This document shows, piece after piece, positions 15,421-24,435 of a stretch of 31,321 nt of DNA. The stretch lies in NCBI GenBank assembly GCA_022867105.1, contig JALHVH010000047.1:1-31321 (forward strand), written 5' to 3'. A program made the translations under genes and the position numbers. How positions within the stretch are numbered: the stretch's first letter is position 1; the number at the start of each line of letters is the position of its first letter. The DNA comes from Candidatus Aminicenantota bacterium (GTDB lineage Bacteria; Acidobacteriota; Aminicenantia; Aminicenantales; Saccharicenantaceae). The notes under the pieces were generated by a model. It worked only from the letters and a program-made list of their open reading frames with translations, was not told the DNA's origin and made no database searches.

Positions 15421-16668
15421 TCATTCGGCGCGGCGATAGACGATGGCCGTGACCGTTTTATCGTTTCCGCCCATGTTGACGGACAGCGCATAGGGGCGGT
15501 CCGGGGAAATCGGGATTTGCCAATTTCCCGCTTTCCCTGTCAGCTGCTGCCAGATGGTGACGGCCTGCCTCACTCCCGTGCCGCCTGTGGGATGTCCCCA
15601 GCCGATCAGCCCGCCGGACGTGTTGACAGGCAAAGTTCCCTGGCGCGAGGTATTCCCAGCTAAAACATAATCAGCCCCTTCGCCTTTCCCGGCCAGCCCG
15701 ATCGCCTCCACGGATAAGAGACCGGAAATCGTGAAGCAGTCATGGCATTCCACGGTCCCCAGCTCCTGGAGAGGAATTCCCGCGCACTCCAAGGCTTTTT
15801 TCACAGCTCTAGCCGTCGTTTCGAGCCGGGTCGGATCTTCCGGAGGAATCGTCAGATCCGCTTCAACCTGCCCCCAGCCGACGACTTCCACGGCGTCGGA
15901 TTTAGGGATTCCAATCCGTTTCAAGCCTTTTTCGGAGACGATGGCGATGGCGGACCCCGCGTCGGAGACTTTGGAGCAGTCAAAGACATTCAAGTGGTCA
16001 ACGAACGTCCGGGGATTCGGTTCCGTTAAGGCCAATGATTCGAGATTTTCCGCGGTATTATGGAATTCCTGGGCGGTTTCGCAGAGCCGGGCGTTTTCGA
16101 TGGCGTTCCGGTACCAGCGGGCGAAAGCTTGCCGCGTTTTCTCCCGGCCGTATTTTTCGAAATAGGCCCCCGCCCGGTCGCTGAAGGCCGCCGGGAAGAA
16201 ATAGGCGTGACCTTTCTTGCGTTCACCCCTGAACCAGCCGGCGCCGGCCAAGATGTCCGCTCCATAAATGGCCTTGACGGTGTTCTGGACTTCGACACCG
16301 ATCGCCAGGACGACATCGGCCGTTTCGGCGAGCACGGATTTCATCCCGGCAGCCAGTCCCAGCCCACCGGAGCCGCAGGCCCCTTCCACCCGGCAGCACG
16401 GTTTCCATCTCAAGTCATCATCCACATAGGGAATCAGGGCGGCTAGGTTGCCCTGCTTATTGAAGCGGGCCGCCATGAAATTGCTGATCACCCCTTCATC
16501 GACGTTCTTCCCTCCGCCGATTTGCTTCAAGGTCCCTTGGCCCGCTTCCCGGATGTATTCCTCAAGGCCCGGCCGGGGCTTTTTGGGATGGAATTCCTTC
16601 CGGCCCGTTCCCAGGGAGATGGTGTTGTATCCCGCCGTCATGAAGACTTTTCGCCGGCTTTTTTTCAT
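15421..16668 (-). CDS. SCP2-type thiolase (acetyl-CoA acetyltransferase-like)
   Basis: A 415-residue thiolase-family protein, last gene of the minus-strand operon, suited to cleave acetoacetyl-CoA to two acetyl-CoA. The nucleophile is C98 in VEGACGSGG; the conserved ECHDCFT and GHPTGGTG segments carry the histidines. As in the thiolase at 8030, the C-terminal canonical Cys motif is replaced, here by VNMGGNDKT. Its ATG overlaps the stop of the upstream dehydrogenase gene by four bases (ATGA), showing tight coupling. A longer N-terminus than usual (about 15 extra residues) leaves M10 as another possible start. Confidence 0.85.
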   Translation of the reverse strand: MKKSRRKVFMTAGYNTISLGTGRKEFHPKKPRPGLEEYIREAGQGTLKQIGGGKNVDEGVISNFMAARFNKQGNLAALIPYVDDDLRWKPCCRVEGACGSGGLGLAAGMKSVLAETADVVLAIGVEVQNTVKAIYGADILAGAGWFRGERKKGHAYFFPAAFSDRAGAYFEKYGREKTRQAFARWYRNAIENARLCETAQEFHNTAENLESLALTEPNPRTFVDHLNVFDCSKVSDAGSAIAIVSEKGLKRIGIPKSDAVEVVGWGQVEADLTIPPEDPTRLETTARAVKKALECAGIPLQELGTVECHDCFTISGLLSVEAIGLAGKGEGADYVLAGNTSRQGTLPVNTSGGLIGWGHPTGGTGVRQAVTIWQQLTGKAGNWQIPISPDRPYALSVNMGGNDKTVTAIVYRRAE

Positions 16669-18017
16669 GGCCTGCTCTCTCCATTAAAATAATTGTTGAT
16701 CGGGCCGTAGGCATGGAAAAAGCCCGTCAGCAATACGGTATTGACGTCCTCTTCCCGGTCGGCGACTTTCTCGTTCACGAGCTCAAGGCCGATTTCCTTG
16801 GATTTCCGTCCATATCTTTTGGCTAAATCCGCGCCCAGGGTGTTCATCTTTTTCAGCTGCCGGAAATAGCCCTCCAGGAAATTTATCCTGTCGGGATGTT
16901 GGATCACACTTTTCCACGGCTTGGCTTGACCCGGCAGGACGCCCAACGCTTCATCACCGCGTCCCGCGATCTCCGAGAAGGGCGCGTAGGCCTGTTTTTC
17001 AGGATCAAATACGCCGTTGGGCCGTCCCTTTTCATATTTCAGGAATCCGTCCTTCTGGGACCCATCGGCGTATTGCCCGCCGGCAATCCCCAGGGAGATC
17101 AACCTGTCCACGAGAAAGCTGTGGAGCCGGCCTCCCGGGAGACGCTCGTTCATCACGCGCAAGATGCATTGGCAGATGTCGAGGCCCACGTAATCGATCA
17201 GTTGGAAAATCCCCATGGGACGGATCAGAAAATCCTGACTGACCTTATTCACCATATAGATCGCGTCGACCAGGCCGAAATCTTCGGCGAGCCGTTCGAC
17301 CTCAGCGACGGCATACAAGGCGTCCCTCATGAAGTGCCCGTTCCCGATGAAACCCGCGACGTCATGGGAAGGCACAACGGTTTTCCGCAACTTTTTGGCG
17401 AATTGCCTGGCAAAATCCGCAAGGTCGGGAAGAGTGGATTTCGCCGAAATCAATTCTACGAGTTTTTGAACGGCCGGAGGGTTGTAGAAGTGAAATCCGA
17501 TGAGGCGGCCGTTCAAATTCGCTTTGGCGTTCAATTCGGAAATGGGAATGGAAGACGTATTGGAAAAAAACCAGGCGTCCCGCGAGTTGTGAGAGATGAT
17601 CCGGGAGAGGAGCTCGACTTTGATGTCCAGGTTTTCATGAATCGCTTCAAACACCAGGGTGGAATGATAGGAGGTCTCGATCTCGGTGGCCGGACGGACG
17701 ATGGCCAGAACGTCCTCGATATATTGATTGATCACGTCCTCGTTTTCAATCAAATCCTCCCGCTTTTCATAGGCTTTCCGGAGCCAAGCCGCCTTTTGTT
17801 CCGCGGTCCGCTGGACCTGGGAGCGCAGGTATTTCAACAATCCCGAAAGGGCTTTCTGAGAAATATCCACGGCCTGGAGAGTAAAGGCCAGAGATTCGTA
17901 TCCGGGCTCCAGGCTCAGATCGGCCATTTCCATGGCCGCGAGCAGAACAATGCCCCTCCCCATTTTCCCCGCGGCCCCCAAAACGGTGACATTTTCAAGT
18001 CGCTCGGCATAATTCAT
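16665..18017 (-). CDS. 3-hydroxyacyl-CoA dehydrogenase
   Basis: A 450-residue NAD-dependent dehydrogenase oxidising 3-hydroxybutyryl-CoA-type substrates to the 3-oxoacyl-CoA. The Rossmann motif is GAAGKMG (residues 14-20) and the catalytic His lies in IGFHFYNPPAVQKLVE. It is much longer than the usual 280-residue clostridial-type 3-hydroxybutyryl-CoA dehydrogenase: an insertion follows the first strand and the C-terminal part is extended by roughly 130 residues, as in the non-fused relatives of the FadB dehydrogenase half. It lies between crotonase (24 bases upstream) and thiolase (4-base overlap), exactly the order of the reactions. Confidence 0.88.
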   Translation of the reverse strand: MNYAERLENVTVLGAAGKMGRGIVLLAAMEMADLSLEPGYESLAFTLQAVDISQKALSGLLKYLRSQVQRTAEQKAAWLRKAYEKREDLIENEDVINQYIEDVLAIVRPATEIETSYHSTLVFEAIHENLDIKVELLSRIISHNSRDAWFFSNTSSIPISELNAKANLNGRLIGFHFYNPPAVQKLVELISAKSTLPDLADFARQFAKKLRKTVVPSHDVAGFIGNGHFMRDALYAVAEVERLAEDFGLVDAIYMVNKVSQDFLIRPMGIFQLIDYVGLDICQCILRVMNERLPGGRLHSFLVDRLISLGIAGGQYADGSQKDGFLKYEKGRPNGVFDPEKQAYAPFSEIAGRGDEALGVLPGQAKPWKSVIQHPDRINFLEGYFRQLKKMNTLGADLAKRYGRKSKEIGLELVNEKVADREEDVNTVLLTGFFHAYGPINNYFNGESRP

Positions 18018-18041
18018 CGATGTCCCTCGGCTCCTTCGAGA

Positions 18042-18815
18042 TCAGCTTTTCCATTGGGGTGCACGTTTTTCCAGGAAGGCCCGCATCCCCTCTGCCCCCT
18101 CGTTTTCAAAGAGCGAACCGAACATTCCGGATTCCAGAGCGCAGCCGGCTTCGAAATCCATCAGGAATCCTTGACGGGTGACTTGTTTGACCAGTTTGAC
18201 GGCCCGGGGACCTTTGGAGGCGATCGTTTTTGCCAGTCCAAGGGCCGCCGGCATGAGCTCGTCGGGTTCCACGATTTTTTGGACCAATCCCATGCGCAGA
18301 GCGTCTTCGGCGCCGATCATCTCCCCCGTCAGGAGCAGGAACAGGGCGTTCCCGAGACCGATGAGCCTGGGAAGCCTCTGTGTCGCGGCATAGCCTGGGA
18401 TCACGCCCAGATTGACTTCAGGTTGGCCGAATTTGGCTTTGGCGCTGGCAATCCGGAAGTCGCAAGCCAGGGCCAGCTCGCAGCCTCCGCCGAGGGCAAA
18501 TCCGTTCACCGCCGCGATCACCGGCTTTGCGAGAAGCTCCAGGCTCCGGAATGTCCGCTGGCCCACCTTAGAGAATTGGGCGGCTTGGTCCCGGGTTTTA
18601 TCAACCATTTCGGCAATGTCGGCCCCCGCAGCGAACGCCTTTCCTTCACCCGTGATAATCAAGACTTTGATATCATCCCGTGCGCCGATCTCGGCGATCA
18701 GGTTGTCCATCTCCTGGAAAAAACGCGAGTTCAAGGCGTTCAAAGCCTGGGGCCTGGAGATGGTGACAGTGGCGATACCTTCCGCCGCTTCCATTTTCAG
18801 GATTTCATACGGCAT
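18042..18815 (-). CDS. Enoyl-CoA hydratase / crotonase
   Basis: A 257-residue crotonase hydrating crotonyl-CoA (or similar) to 3-hydroxyacyl-CoA. Both catalytic glutamates are present, 20 residues apart: E113 in GGGCELALACD and E133 in FGQPEVNLGVIPGYAATQRL. The oxyanion segment FAAGADIAEM is at 61-70. This contrasts with the single-Glu hydratase at 11268 and fits ordinary enoyl-CoA hydration. It has a GGAGG ribosome site, and lies 11 bases after the acyl-CoA dehydrogenase gene, so the two are co-transcribed. Confidence 0.93.
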   Translation of the reverse strand: MPYEILKMEAAEGIATVTISRPQALNALNSRFFQEMDNLIAEIGARDDIKVLIITGEGKAFAAGADIAEMVDKTRDQAAQFSKVGQRTFRSLELLAKPVIAAVNGFALGGGCELALACDFRIASAKAKFGQPEVNLGVIPGYAATQRLPRLIGLGNALFLLLTGEMIGAEDALRMGLVQKIVEPDELMPAALGLAKTIASKGPRAVKLVKQVTRQGFLMDFEAGCALESGMFGSLFENEGAEGMRAFLEKRAPQWKS

Positions 18816-18826
18816 GCCTTTCCTCC

Positions 18827-19972
18827 TTATTCCGTCAAAAGCGATCTGGCGATCACCAGACGCTGGATTTCCGACGTGCCTTCGTAAATTTCCGTGATCC
18901 GCTGGTCGCGATAAAGCCGCTCCACCTTGTACGCTTTCATGAATCCGTATCCCCCGTGGATCTGCAGCGCTTTATGGCAGACGCGATGGGCCATTTCCGA
19001 TGCGAACAGTTTGACCATGGCCGACTCCTTGGTGAAGCGCTTATTTCCCGAATCTTTTATCCAGGCGACGCGGTAGAGCATGGTTTTCGCCACTTCGACG
19101 TCTACGGCCATGTCGGCCAGCATGAACTGCAGCGCCTGAAATTCTGAAAGCAGCTTGCCGAACTGGGTCCTTTCTTTCGAATAACGGACCGCTTCTTCCA
19201 AGGCAGCTTCGGCGATGCCGACGGCCTGCGCCGCGATTCCGACGCGGCCGCAATCCAATGTCGCCAGGGCGATGTTTAAACCGCGATTTTCCTGGCCTAA
19301 AAGGGCTTCGGCGGGAATCCGGCAGTCGGTGAACACCAATTCCGTCGTGCTGGATGTGCGGATCCCCAACTTGTCTTCGTGTTTTCCCACGGCATATCCG
19401 GGGGTCTCCTTGGGAACGAGAAAAGCGGATATTCCCTTGGCCCCCTTTTCCTTGTCCGTGCAGAAAAAGGCGATGATGACGTCGGCAAAAGAGCCGTTTG
19501 TCGTAAAATTCTTCGTGCCGTTCAAAAGATAAGAATCTCCCTGCCGAACAGCGCTGGCACGTAAGGATCCCGGGTCGCTGCCGGCACCCGCTTCCGTCAG
19601 GGAAAAACAACCCATCCATTCCCCGGAGGCCAACTTCGGAAGGAATTTCCGTTTTTGATCCTCCGTCCCAAACATGATGAGGGCATCGTTGACCAGAGAA
19701 TTCTGGACGGAGACCCCCACCGCCGTGCCCGCATCCACCTTGCTGAACTCGATCATGGCTCCGGCATAGGCGACCATGCCCAACCCCGTCCCTCCATATT
19801 CCTCCGGAACGGTCATGCCTAAATAGCCCAACTCTCCCAGTTTCTTGAGCGCGGCCAGGTTGACCTCCTGCTTGGCGTCCAATTCCTCGACAGCCGGCGC
19901 GAGCTCCTTTTCGGCGAATTTCTTCGCCCCGTCGACGACCATTTTTTGTTCTTCGGTGAATTCAAAATCCAT
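18827..19972 (-). CDS. Short-chain (butyryl-CoA-type) acyl-CoA dehydrogenase
   Basis: A 381-residue acyl-CoA dehydrogenase with MDFEFTEEQKMV at its start, CFSLTEAGAGSDPGSL for FAD binding, and the catalytic E364 in IYEGTSEIQRLVIAR. All features match the short-chain/butyryl-CoA group. The ATG at 19972 with an AGGAG ribosome site is chosen over a start 15 codons further upstream, and overlaps the end of the mutase small subunit by 11 bases. Lying directly after the mutase, it is placed to oxidise butyryl-CoA to crotonyl-CoA and to donate electrons to the ETF encoded at the head of the operon. Confidence 0.9.
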   Translation of the reverse strand: MDFEFTEEQKMVVDGAKKFAEKELAPAVEELDAKQEVNLAALKKLGELGYLGMTVPEEYGGTGLGMVAYAGAMIEFSKVDAGTAVGVSVQNSLVNDALIMFGTEDQKRKFLPKLASGEWMGCFSLTEAGAGSDPGSLRASAVRQGDSYLLNGTKNFTTNGSFADVIIAFFCTDKEKGAKGISAFLVPKETPGYAVGKHEDKLGIRTSSTTELVFTDCRIPAEALLGQENRGLNIALATLDCGRVGIAAQAVGIAEAALEEAVRYSKERTQFGKLLSEFQALQFMLADMAVDVEVAKTMLYRVAWIKDSGNKRFTKESAMVKLFASEMAHRVCHKALQIHGGYGFMKAYKVERLYRDQRITEIYEGTSEIQRLVIARSLLTE

Positions 19973-20384
19973 GATACGTCTTTCTCCTCTCCTGAATGGT
20001 TTTCTGGATATATTCAACGATATCTTGAATATCCTCGCCCGGGCCGAAAACTTTTCCGACTCCCAATTCTTTCAGTTTTTCCTGATCTTTCGTGGGAATG
20101 ATTCCGCCTCCCGTCAACAGGCAATCGCCGAGGCCGGACTTTTCCATGAGTTCCTTGACCCGCTTGAAATGGGTCATATGGGCCCCCGACAAGATCGAGA
20201 GGCCGATGACATCGGCGTCTTCCTCGACGGCAGCCTGGACGATGGATTCCGGCGTCTGCTGCAGCCCGAGGTAAACAACTTCCATGCCGGCTTCCACCAG
20301 GGCGCGGGCGACGATCTTGACTCCGCGATCATGGCCGTCCAGCCCCGGCTTGGCGATGATGACTTTGATTTTTGGATCGGCCAT
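19962..20384 (-). CDS. Acyl-CoA mutase small (B12-binding) subunit, isobutyryl-CoA mutase type
   Basis: A 140-residue cobalamin-binding domain protein. The base-off/His-on signature DxHxxG is D16-G-H18-D-R-G21; GLSILSGAH and TGGGIIPTKD follow as in methylmalonyl-CoA mutase C-terminal domains. It is a stand-alone small subunit, as in IcmB or archaeal mutases, and follows the large subunit after 25 bases. It would bind adenosylcobalamin and dock on the large subunit, which sets substrate choice. Confidence 0.92.
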   Translation of the reverse strand: MADPKIKVIIAKPGLDGHDRGVKIVARALVEAGMEVVYLGLQQTPESIVQAAVEEDADVIGLSILSGAHMTHFKRVKELMEKSGLGDCLLTGGGIIPTKDQEKLKELGVGKVFGPGEDIQDIVEYIQKTIQERRKTYHGF

Positions 20385-20409
20385 CTCTCTTTCCTCTTGC
20401 TAAGAAATT

Positions 20410-22068
20410 TCAGTAAAAGGGTTGCTCCCGGTATTCTCCAAAGACTTTGATCAAAGCATCGCTGATTTCACCCTCCGTGGCCTGGACGCGCGAACACTCC
20501 AGCAGGTGCGGAATCAGATTTCCGGTCCCGGCGGCCGCTTTTTCCAAAGCCTCCAGCCGGTGTTGAACGGCGGAGTTGTCCCGTTCTTGTTTGATTTCAT
20601 GCAGGTATTCGACCTGGTCCCTTTCCACGGATTCATCGATTTCCAGGACCGGGATTTCCAAAATTTCGCCTTCATTGATGAATTGATTGACGCCGACAAG
20701 GACTTTTCTCCTGCGGGAAAGCGCGATCTGGTATTCATAGGCGGCCCGGGTGATTTCCCGCTGGCAGAATCCTTGTTCGATAGCCCTGACCATGCCCCCC
20801 AGCTCGTCGATTTTTTGGAAGTATTTTTCCGCCTCTTCCTCCAACTCATCAGTCAGTTTCTCGATATAATAAGAACCGCCCAGCGGATCGATCACGTTGG
20901 CCGCTCCGCTTTCGAAGGCAATGATTTGTTGGGTTCGGAGCGCGATTTCCACAGCTTTTTCTGAGGGAAGGGCCAAGGCTTCGTCCATGGAATTGGTGTG
21001 CAGGCTCTGGCATCCGCCCAGAACTCCGGCCAGAGCTTCCAGGGCCGTCCGAACGATGTTGATTTCCGGCTGTTGCGCCGCCAAGCTGCAGCCGGCCGTC
21101 TGAACATGAAACCGGCACAGCCAAGACCGGGGATTTTTCGCGTGATACTTTTCCTTCATGCGGCGGGCCCAAATCCGCCGGGCCGCGCGCAGCTTCGCGA
21201 TCTCCTCGAAGAAATCCAGATGGGAGTTGAAGAAGAAAGACAGTCTGGGGGCAAAATCGTCAATATCCAATCCCGCCCGGACGGCGTGTTCCACATAGGT
21301 GAAGCCGTCGGCCAGCGTGAAGGCGAGCTCCTGGGCCGCCGTGGATCCGGCCTCGCGAATATGATATCCGCTGATGGAAATCGTGTTCCATTGAGGGACA
21401 TGGTCCGCGCAAAAGGCCATGAGGTCCGTGATCAGACGCAGGTGGGGTTCCGGGGGAAAGATCCACTCCTTCTGGGCGATGTATTCCTTCAAAATGTCGT
21501 TCTGAAGCGTTCCCCGGAGCCGGTCAAAAGGGATATGTTGGTTTTCCGCGTTGGCCAAGAACATCGTGAAGATCCATGCGGCGGGAGCGTTGATGGTCAT
21601 GGAGGTTGAGACTTTGTCCAGGGGGATATCGTGAAACAAGCGTTCCATGTCGGCCGTCGTATCCACGGCGACTCCCGTTTTGCCGACTTCTCCGACCGCG
21701 AGGGCGTGATCGGAATCCCGGCCGTAAAGCGTCGGATTGTCAAAGGCGACCGATAAACCGGTTTGTCCTTTCTCCAGAAGGAATTTGTATCTCTGGTTCG
21801 TTTGAGCGGGAGTTCCCATCCCGGCAAACTGGCGCATGGTCCAAAGTCTCCCCCGGTACATCGTCGGGTGAATCCCTCGAGTGTAAGGATATTCTCCGGG
21901 GGCGCCCAGCTCCGCCGCAGCGTCGAAATCTGATAAATCTTCCCAATTGTAAAACGGTTGAAGCCGGCGTCCAGAAATTGATGAAAAATCGGCATCCCGA
22001 AGCTCGGCTTTTTGATATTGTCCCTCTTCCTGTTTCTCATTCGCCGTTTTCACAGCCGGACCTCTCAT
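20410..22068 (-). CDS. Acyl-CoA mutase large subunit, predicted isobutyryl-CoA mutase
   Basis: A 552-residue TIM-barrel subunit of the adenosylcobalamin-dependent mutases, catalysing a carbon-skeleton rearrangement. It would usually be annotated as methylmalonyl-CoA mutase. Aligning the WTxRQ motif and GTxQNDILKE motif with the Propionibacterium enzyme puts Phe81 at the Tyr89 position (WTMRQFAGMG) and Gln199 at the Arg207 position (LKEYIAQKEW). The spacing of 118 residues is identical. Arg207 and Tyr89 hold the methylmalonyl carboxylate; Phe and Gln are the pair known from isobutyryl-CoA mutase. The catalytic Tyr/His pair is kept in SISGYH (235-236). The start is uncertain: ATG 22068 is chosen; TTG 22080 or GTG 22053 (preceded by GAGAGG) are possible. 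All overlap the end of the G-protein gene. Confidence 0.88.
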   Translation of the reverse strand: MRGPAVKTANEKQEEGQYQKAELRDADFSSISGRRLQPFYNWEDLSDFDAAAELGAPGEYPYTRGIHPTMYRGRLWTMRQFAGMGTPAQTNQRYKFLLEKGQTGLSVAFDNPTLYGRDSDHALAVGEVGKTGVAVDTTADMERLFHDIPLDKVSTSMTINAPAAWIFTMFLANAENQHIPFDRLRGTLQNDILKEYIAQKEWIFPPEPHLRLITDLMAFCADHVPQWNTISISGYHIREAGSTAAQELAFTLADGFTYVEHAVRAGLDIDDFAPRLSFFFNSHLDFFEEIAKLRAARRIWARRMKEKYHAKNPRSWLCRFHVQTAGCSLAAQQPEINIVRTALEALAGVLGGCQSLHTNSMDEALALPSEKAVEIALRTQQIIAFESGAANVIDPLGGSYYIEKLTDELEEEAEKYFQKIDELGGMVRAIEQGFCQREITRAAYEYQIALSRRRKVLVGVNQFINEGEILEIPVLEIDESVERDQVEYLHEIKQERDNSAVQHRLEALEKAAAGTGNLIPHLLECSRVQATEGEISDALIKVFGEYREQPFY

Positions 22069-23041
22069 TCGTGAATTCAATTTTTATCTGAGCGCAAGTT
22101 TTACGAATATAAGGATAAGGGGATTGGCGATTTTTTAAAAGACGTCCGGAGACAATCCGGATTTCCTCCCGGGCATTCGTCAGTGTTGAGAACCTTTCCC
22201 ACAAATTCTGCCGGATGGATTCCTTGATCTCGTGCTCCATGCGCGATCGTTTCTTTTCCTGGTACCGTCCGGATTGGACAATTCCCTGGATCTGTCGTTC
22301 CATCTCTGCGAAAACCTCATCTAACCCCCGGTCTTGAATGGCCGACGCCGTAAGAATCGGGGGGGCGGATTTTGTTTTTTCGCGCGCGCTGATTTCGAAC
22401 AAAAATCTTAAGGAGTCCAAAAGGGTCTCCGTGCCCGGCAGGTCGGCTTTATTGACGAGAAAAATATCACCCACCTCGAAAATCCCGGCCTTGAGCGCTT
22501 GGATGATATCTCCGGTGCCGGGCTGGAGCACAAGAATGATAAGGTCGGCGCACGTCATCACGTCCAGCTCGGCCTGACCGACTCCAACCGTTTCGATAAA
22601 TATCCGGTCCATTCCAAAAGCGTCAAAAATATCCGCCGCGTGGGGAGTTGAGGGTGAAAGCCCCCCTTGACCATCCCGGGAGGCTAGGGAGCGGATGAAG
22701 ATGTGCTGGTCGCCGCTCAAACTTTGCATGCGCACCCGGTCTCCCAAGAATGCGCCGCCCGTAAAAGGGCTGGACGGATCCACGGCGATGACGCCGACGG
22801 AATGGTTGGCCTTTAGGGCTCGGCGGGCCAGGGCTGCCGTGACAGTGCTTTTCCCAACGCCCGGAGGACCGGTGATCCCGATCCGAATCGCCCCTTTCTG
22901 ATGAGGAATGAGTTTATCCCGAATTTCGGGTATCAACTCCGGGCAATTCTCGACTTTGGTGATCAAGCGGGCGCACGCCAGCCGGCTGCCCTTAAAAAAT
23001 TCATCCCACAATTTCGGCTTGATAGAGCGTCCGGCGGGCAT
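22037..23041 (-). CDS. MeaB/ArgK-family GTPase chaperone of the B12 mutase
   Basis: A 334-residue G-protein of the MeaB/MMAA family, which guards and reloads adenosylcobalamin on acyl-CoA mutases. The P-loop is GPPGVGKS (58-65); DPSSPFTGGAFLGDRVRM and ETVGVGQAE are the switch regions and NKADLPG gives guanine specificity. The ATG at 23041 starts the protein close to the conserved WDEFFKGSRLACARLITKVEN region; an ATG at 23116 would add 25 unconserved residues. It overlaps the mutase large-subunit gene by about 30 bases. In IcmF proteins the G domain is fused between the B12 and barrel domains; here the same three parts are separate adjacent genes. Confidence 0.9.
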   Translation of the reverse strand: MPAGRSIKPKLWDEFFKGSRLACARLITKVENCPELIPEIRDKLIPHQKGAIRIGITGPPGVGKSTVTAALARRALKANHSVGVIAVDPSSPFTGGAFLGDRVRMQSLSGDQHIFIRSLASRDGQGGLSPSTPHAADIFDAFGMDRIFIETVGVGQAELDVMTCADLIILVLQPGTGDIIQALKAGIFEVGDIFLVNKADLPGTETLLDSLRFLFEISAREKTKSAPPILTASAIQDRGLDEVFAEMERQIQGIVQSGRYQEKKRSRMEHEIKESIRQNLWERFSTLTNAREEIRIVSGRLLKNRQSPYPYIRKTCAQIKIEFTNERSGCENGE

Positions 23042-23129
23042 TTCTGACTTCAGGAAAACTCCTTCCCCTCGAACTCCGAGACCGTCTGATAAAACGCATA
23101 AAGAATATATCGCCAAAGAAGGATCGAAG

Positions 23130-24353
23130 TCAAGAAAGAGGAAAAGGCTGTCTTCCTAATCGTTTCTGGAACTCTTGGGTCAGCTTGGGGACAACCGCAA
23201 AAAGATCGGCCACGACACCGTAGGTGGCGATTTTAAAGATGGGAGCATCGGGGTCCTTGTTGATGGCCACAATGATATCCGATGTCTTCATCCCGGCCTG
23301 ATGCTGAACGGAGCCCGAGATGCCGCAGGCGATATAGATCTTAGCCCGGACGGTTCGACCGGTCTGCCCGACCTGGTGTTCGTAAGGAATCCAGCCTGAG
23401 TCGACGGCCGCGCGCGAAGCGCCCACGGCTGCGCCCAAGACTCCCGCGAGCTCCCGAATCACCTTAAAATTCTCGGCGCTTCCGACCCCTCTTCCTCCCG
23501 AGACAATGATCTCCGCATCAGCCAGATTGACGGTCTCCGTTCCTTTGATGAATTCCAAGATCTTTGTTCTGACCTCGTCCTCGGTCATCTGGAGGGTCTC
23601 CCGGATGATCTCTCCTTTTCTTGAATCATCCCTCGGGGGCATGGCGAAAACCTTGGACCGGACGGTCGACATTTGGGGGCGGTAACCGGGATAATCGAGA
23701 ATCGTCGCCATGATGTTTCCACCGAAAGCCGGCCGCGTCTGTTTAAGATATTTTGTTTCCGGATCGATGTCCAAACCGGTGCAGTCCGCGGTCAATCCCA
23801 CCTCAAGAGTCGTGGCCACGGCCCCCGCGAAATCGCGGCCCTGGGTCGTCGCCCCGAAGAGAACGATCTCGGGCTTGTATTTCCGGATGAGATCGACGGC
23901 GGCCCTGGTATAGGGATCGGTGCGATATTGTTTCAGCAAGGGGCTTTCCATGACATAGACCTTTTCCGCGCCATGGGCAATGGCCTCTGGGACAAAATGA
24001 TCGATGTCATCCTGATCCCCGAAAAGCATTCCGCATACTTGAGATCCCAGGGCATCGGCCAGTTTCCTTCCCTCACCCAAGAGTTCAAAGGAAACGCTCG
24101 AAACCTTTTCCTGCTCGTGCTCGATGAAGGCCCAGACATTTTTATGGGCGCCGGTGTCAACGGGAACGGCTTTTTCCTCCTTTTCTACGGTGATGGCGCC
24201 GACCGGACAGGCATCGACACAAGCGCTGCAGAAATTGCATCTCTCATCGGCCACGGCAATCCCGTCCTTCATGCCTAATGAGCCGAAGGGACAGGAAGGG
24301 ATACAGGCCTCGCATCCCGTACAGGTATCGGCATCGATGATCAATCTGGCCAT
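23130..24353 (-). CDS. etfA: Electron-transfer flavoprotein alpha subunit with N-terminal 2[4Fe-4S] ferredoxin domain
   Basis: A 407-residue fusion. Residues 1-60 are a bacterial ferredoxin with two CxxCxxCxxxCP clusters (C11, C14, C17, C21 and C39, C42, C45, C49). The rest is EtfA, ending in the FAD domain with GGRGVGSAENF, DSGWIPYEHQVGQTG and GISGSVQHQAGM. Ferredoxin-fused EtfA occurs in anaerobes, for example with caffeyl-CoA reductase and lactate dehydrogenase complexes, where the ETF bifurcates or confurcates electrons. It has a GAGGAGG ribosome site and lies 82 bases after etfB. It is the expected electron acceptor of the acyl-CoA dehydrogenase in the operon and perhaps of that at 14249. 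Confidence 0.94.
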   Translation of the reverse strand: MARLIIDADTCTGCEACIPSCPFGSLGMKDGIAVADERCNFCSACVDACPVGAITVEKEEKAVPVDTGAHKNVWAFIEHEQEKVSSVSFELLGEGRKLADALGSQVCGMLFGDQDDIDHFVPEAIAHGAEKVYVMESPLLKQYRTDPYTRAAVDLIRKYKPEIVLFGATTQGRDFAGAVATTLEVGLTADCTGLDIDPETKYLKQTRPAFGGNIMATILDYPGYRPQMSTVRSKVFAMPPRDDSRKGEIIRETLQMTEDEVRTKILEFIKGTETVNLADAEIIVSGGRGVGSAENFKVIRELAGVLGAAVGASRAAVDSGWIPYEHQVGQTGRTVRAKIYIACGISGSVQHQAGMKTSDIIVAINKDPDAPIFKIATYGVVADLFAVVPKLTQEFQKRLGRQPFPLS

Positions 24354-24435
24354 TCCCTTATCCTCCTCTTCATCAAAGACGCTTAGCGCTCACGTGTTGA
24401 TCCTGCAGGCGGCGGACGCCATGCACAGAATGATA

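Noticed and set aside
16896..18887. Long plus-strand open frame of 663 codons
   Set aside because: It is antisense to the dehydrogenase and crotonase genes, shows no domain, and the minus-strand genes have clear catalytic motifs and ribosome sites.
20410..22068. Methylmalonyl-CoA mutase large subunit
   Set aside because: The two residues that bind the methylmalonyl carboxylate are replaced by Phe and Gln, and no epimerase or propionyl-CoA carboxylase is in the operon; isobutyryl-CoA mutase fits better.
20410..22068. 2-hydroxyisobutyryl-CoA mutase
   Set aside because: That enzyme has Ile, not Phe, at the Tyr89 position; here it is Phe.
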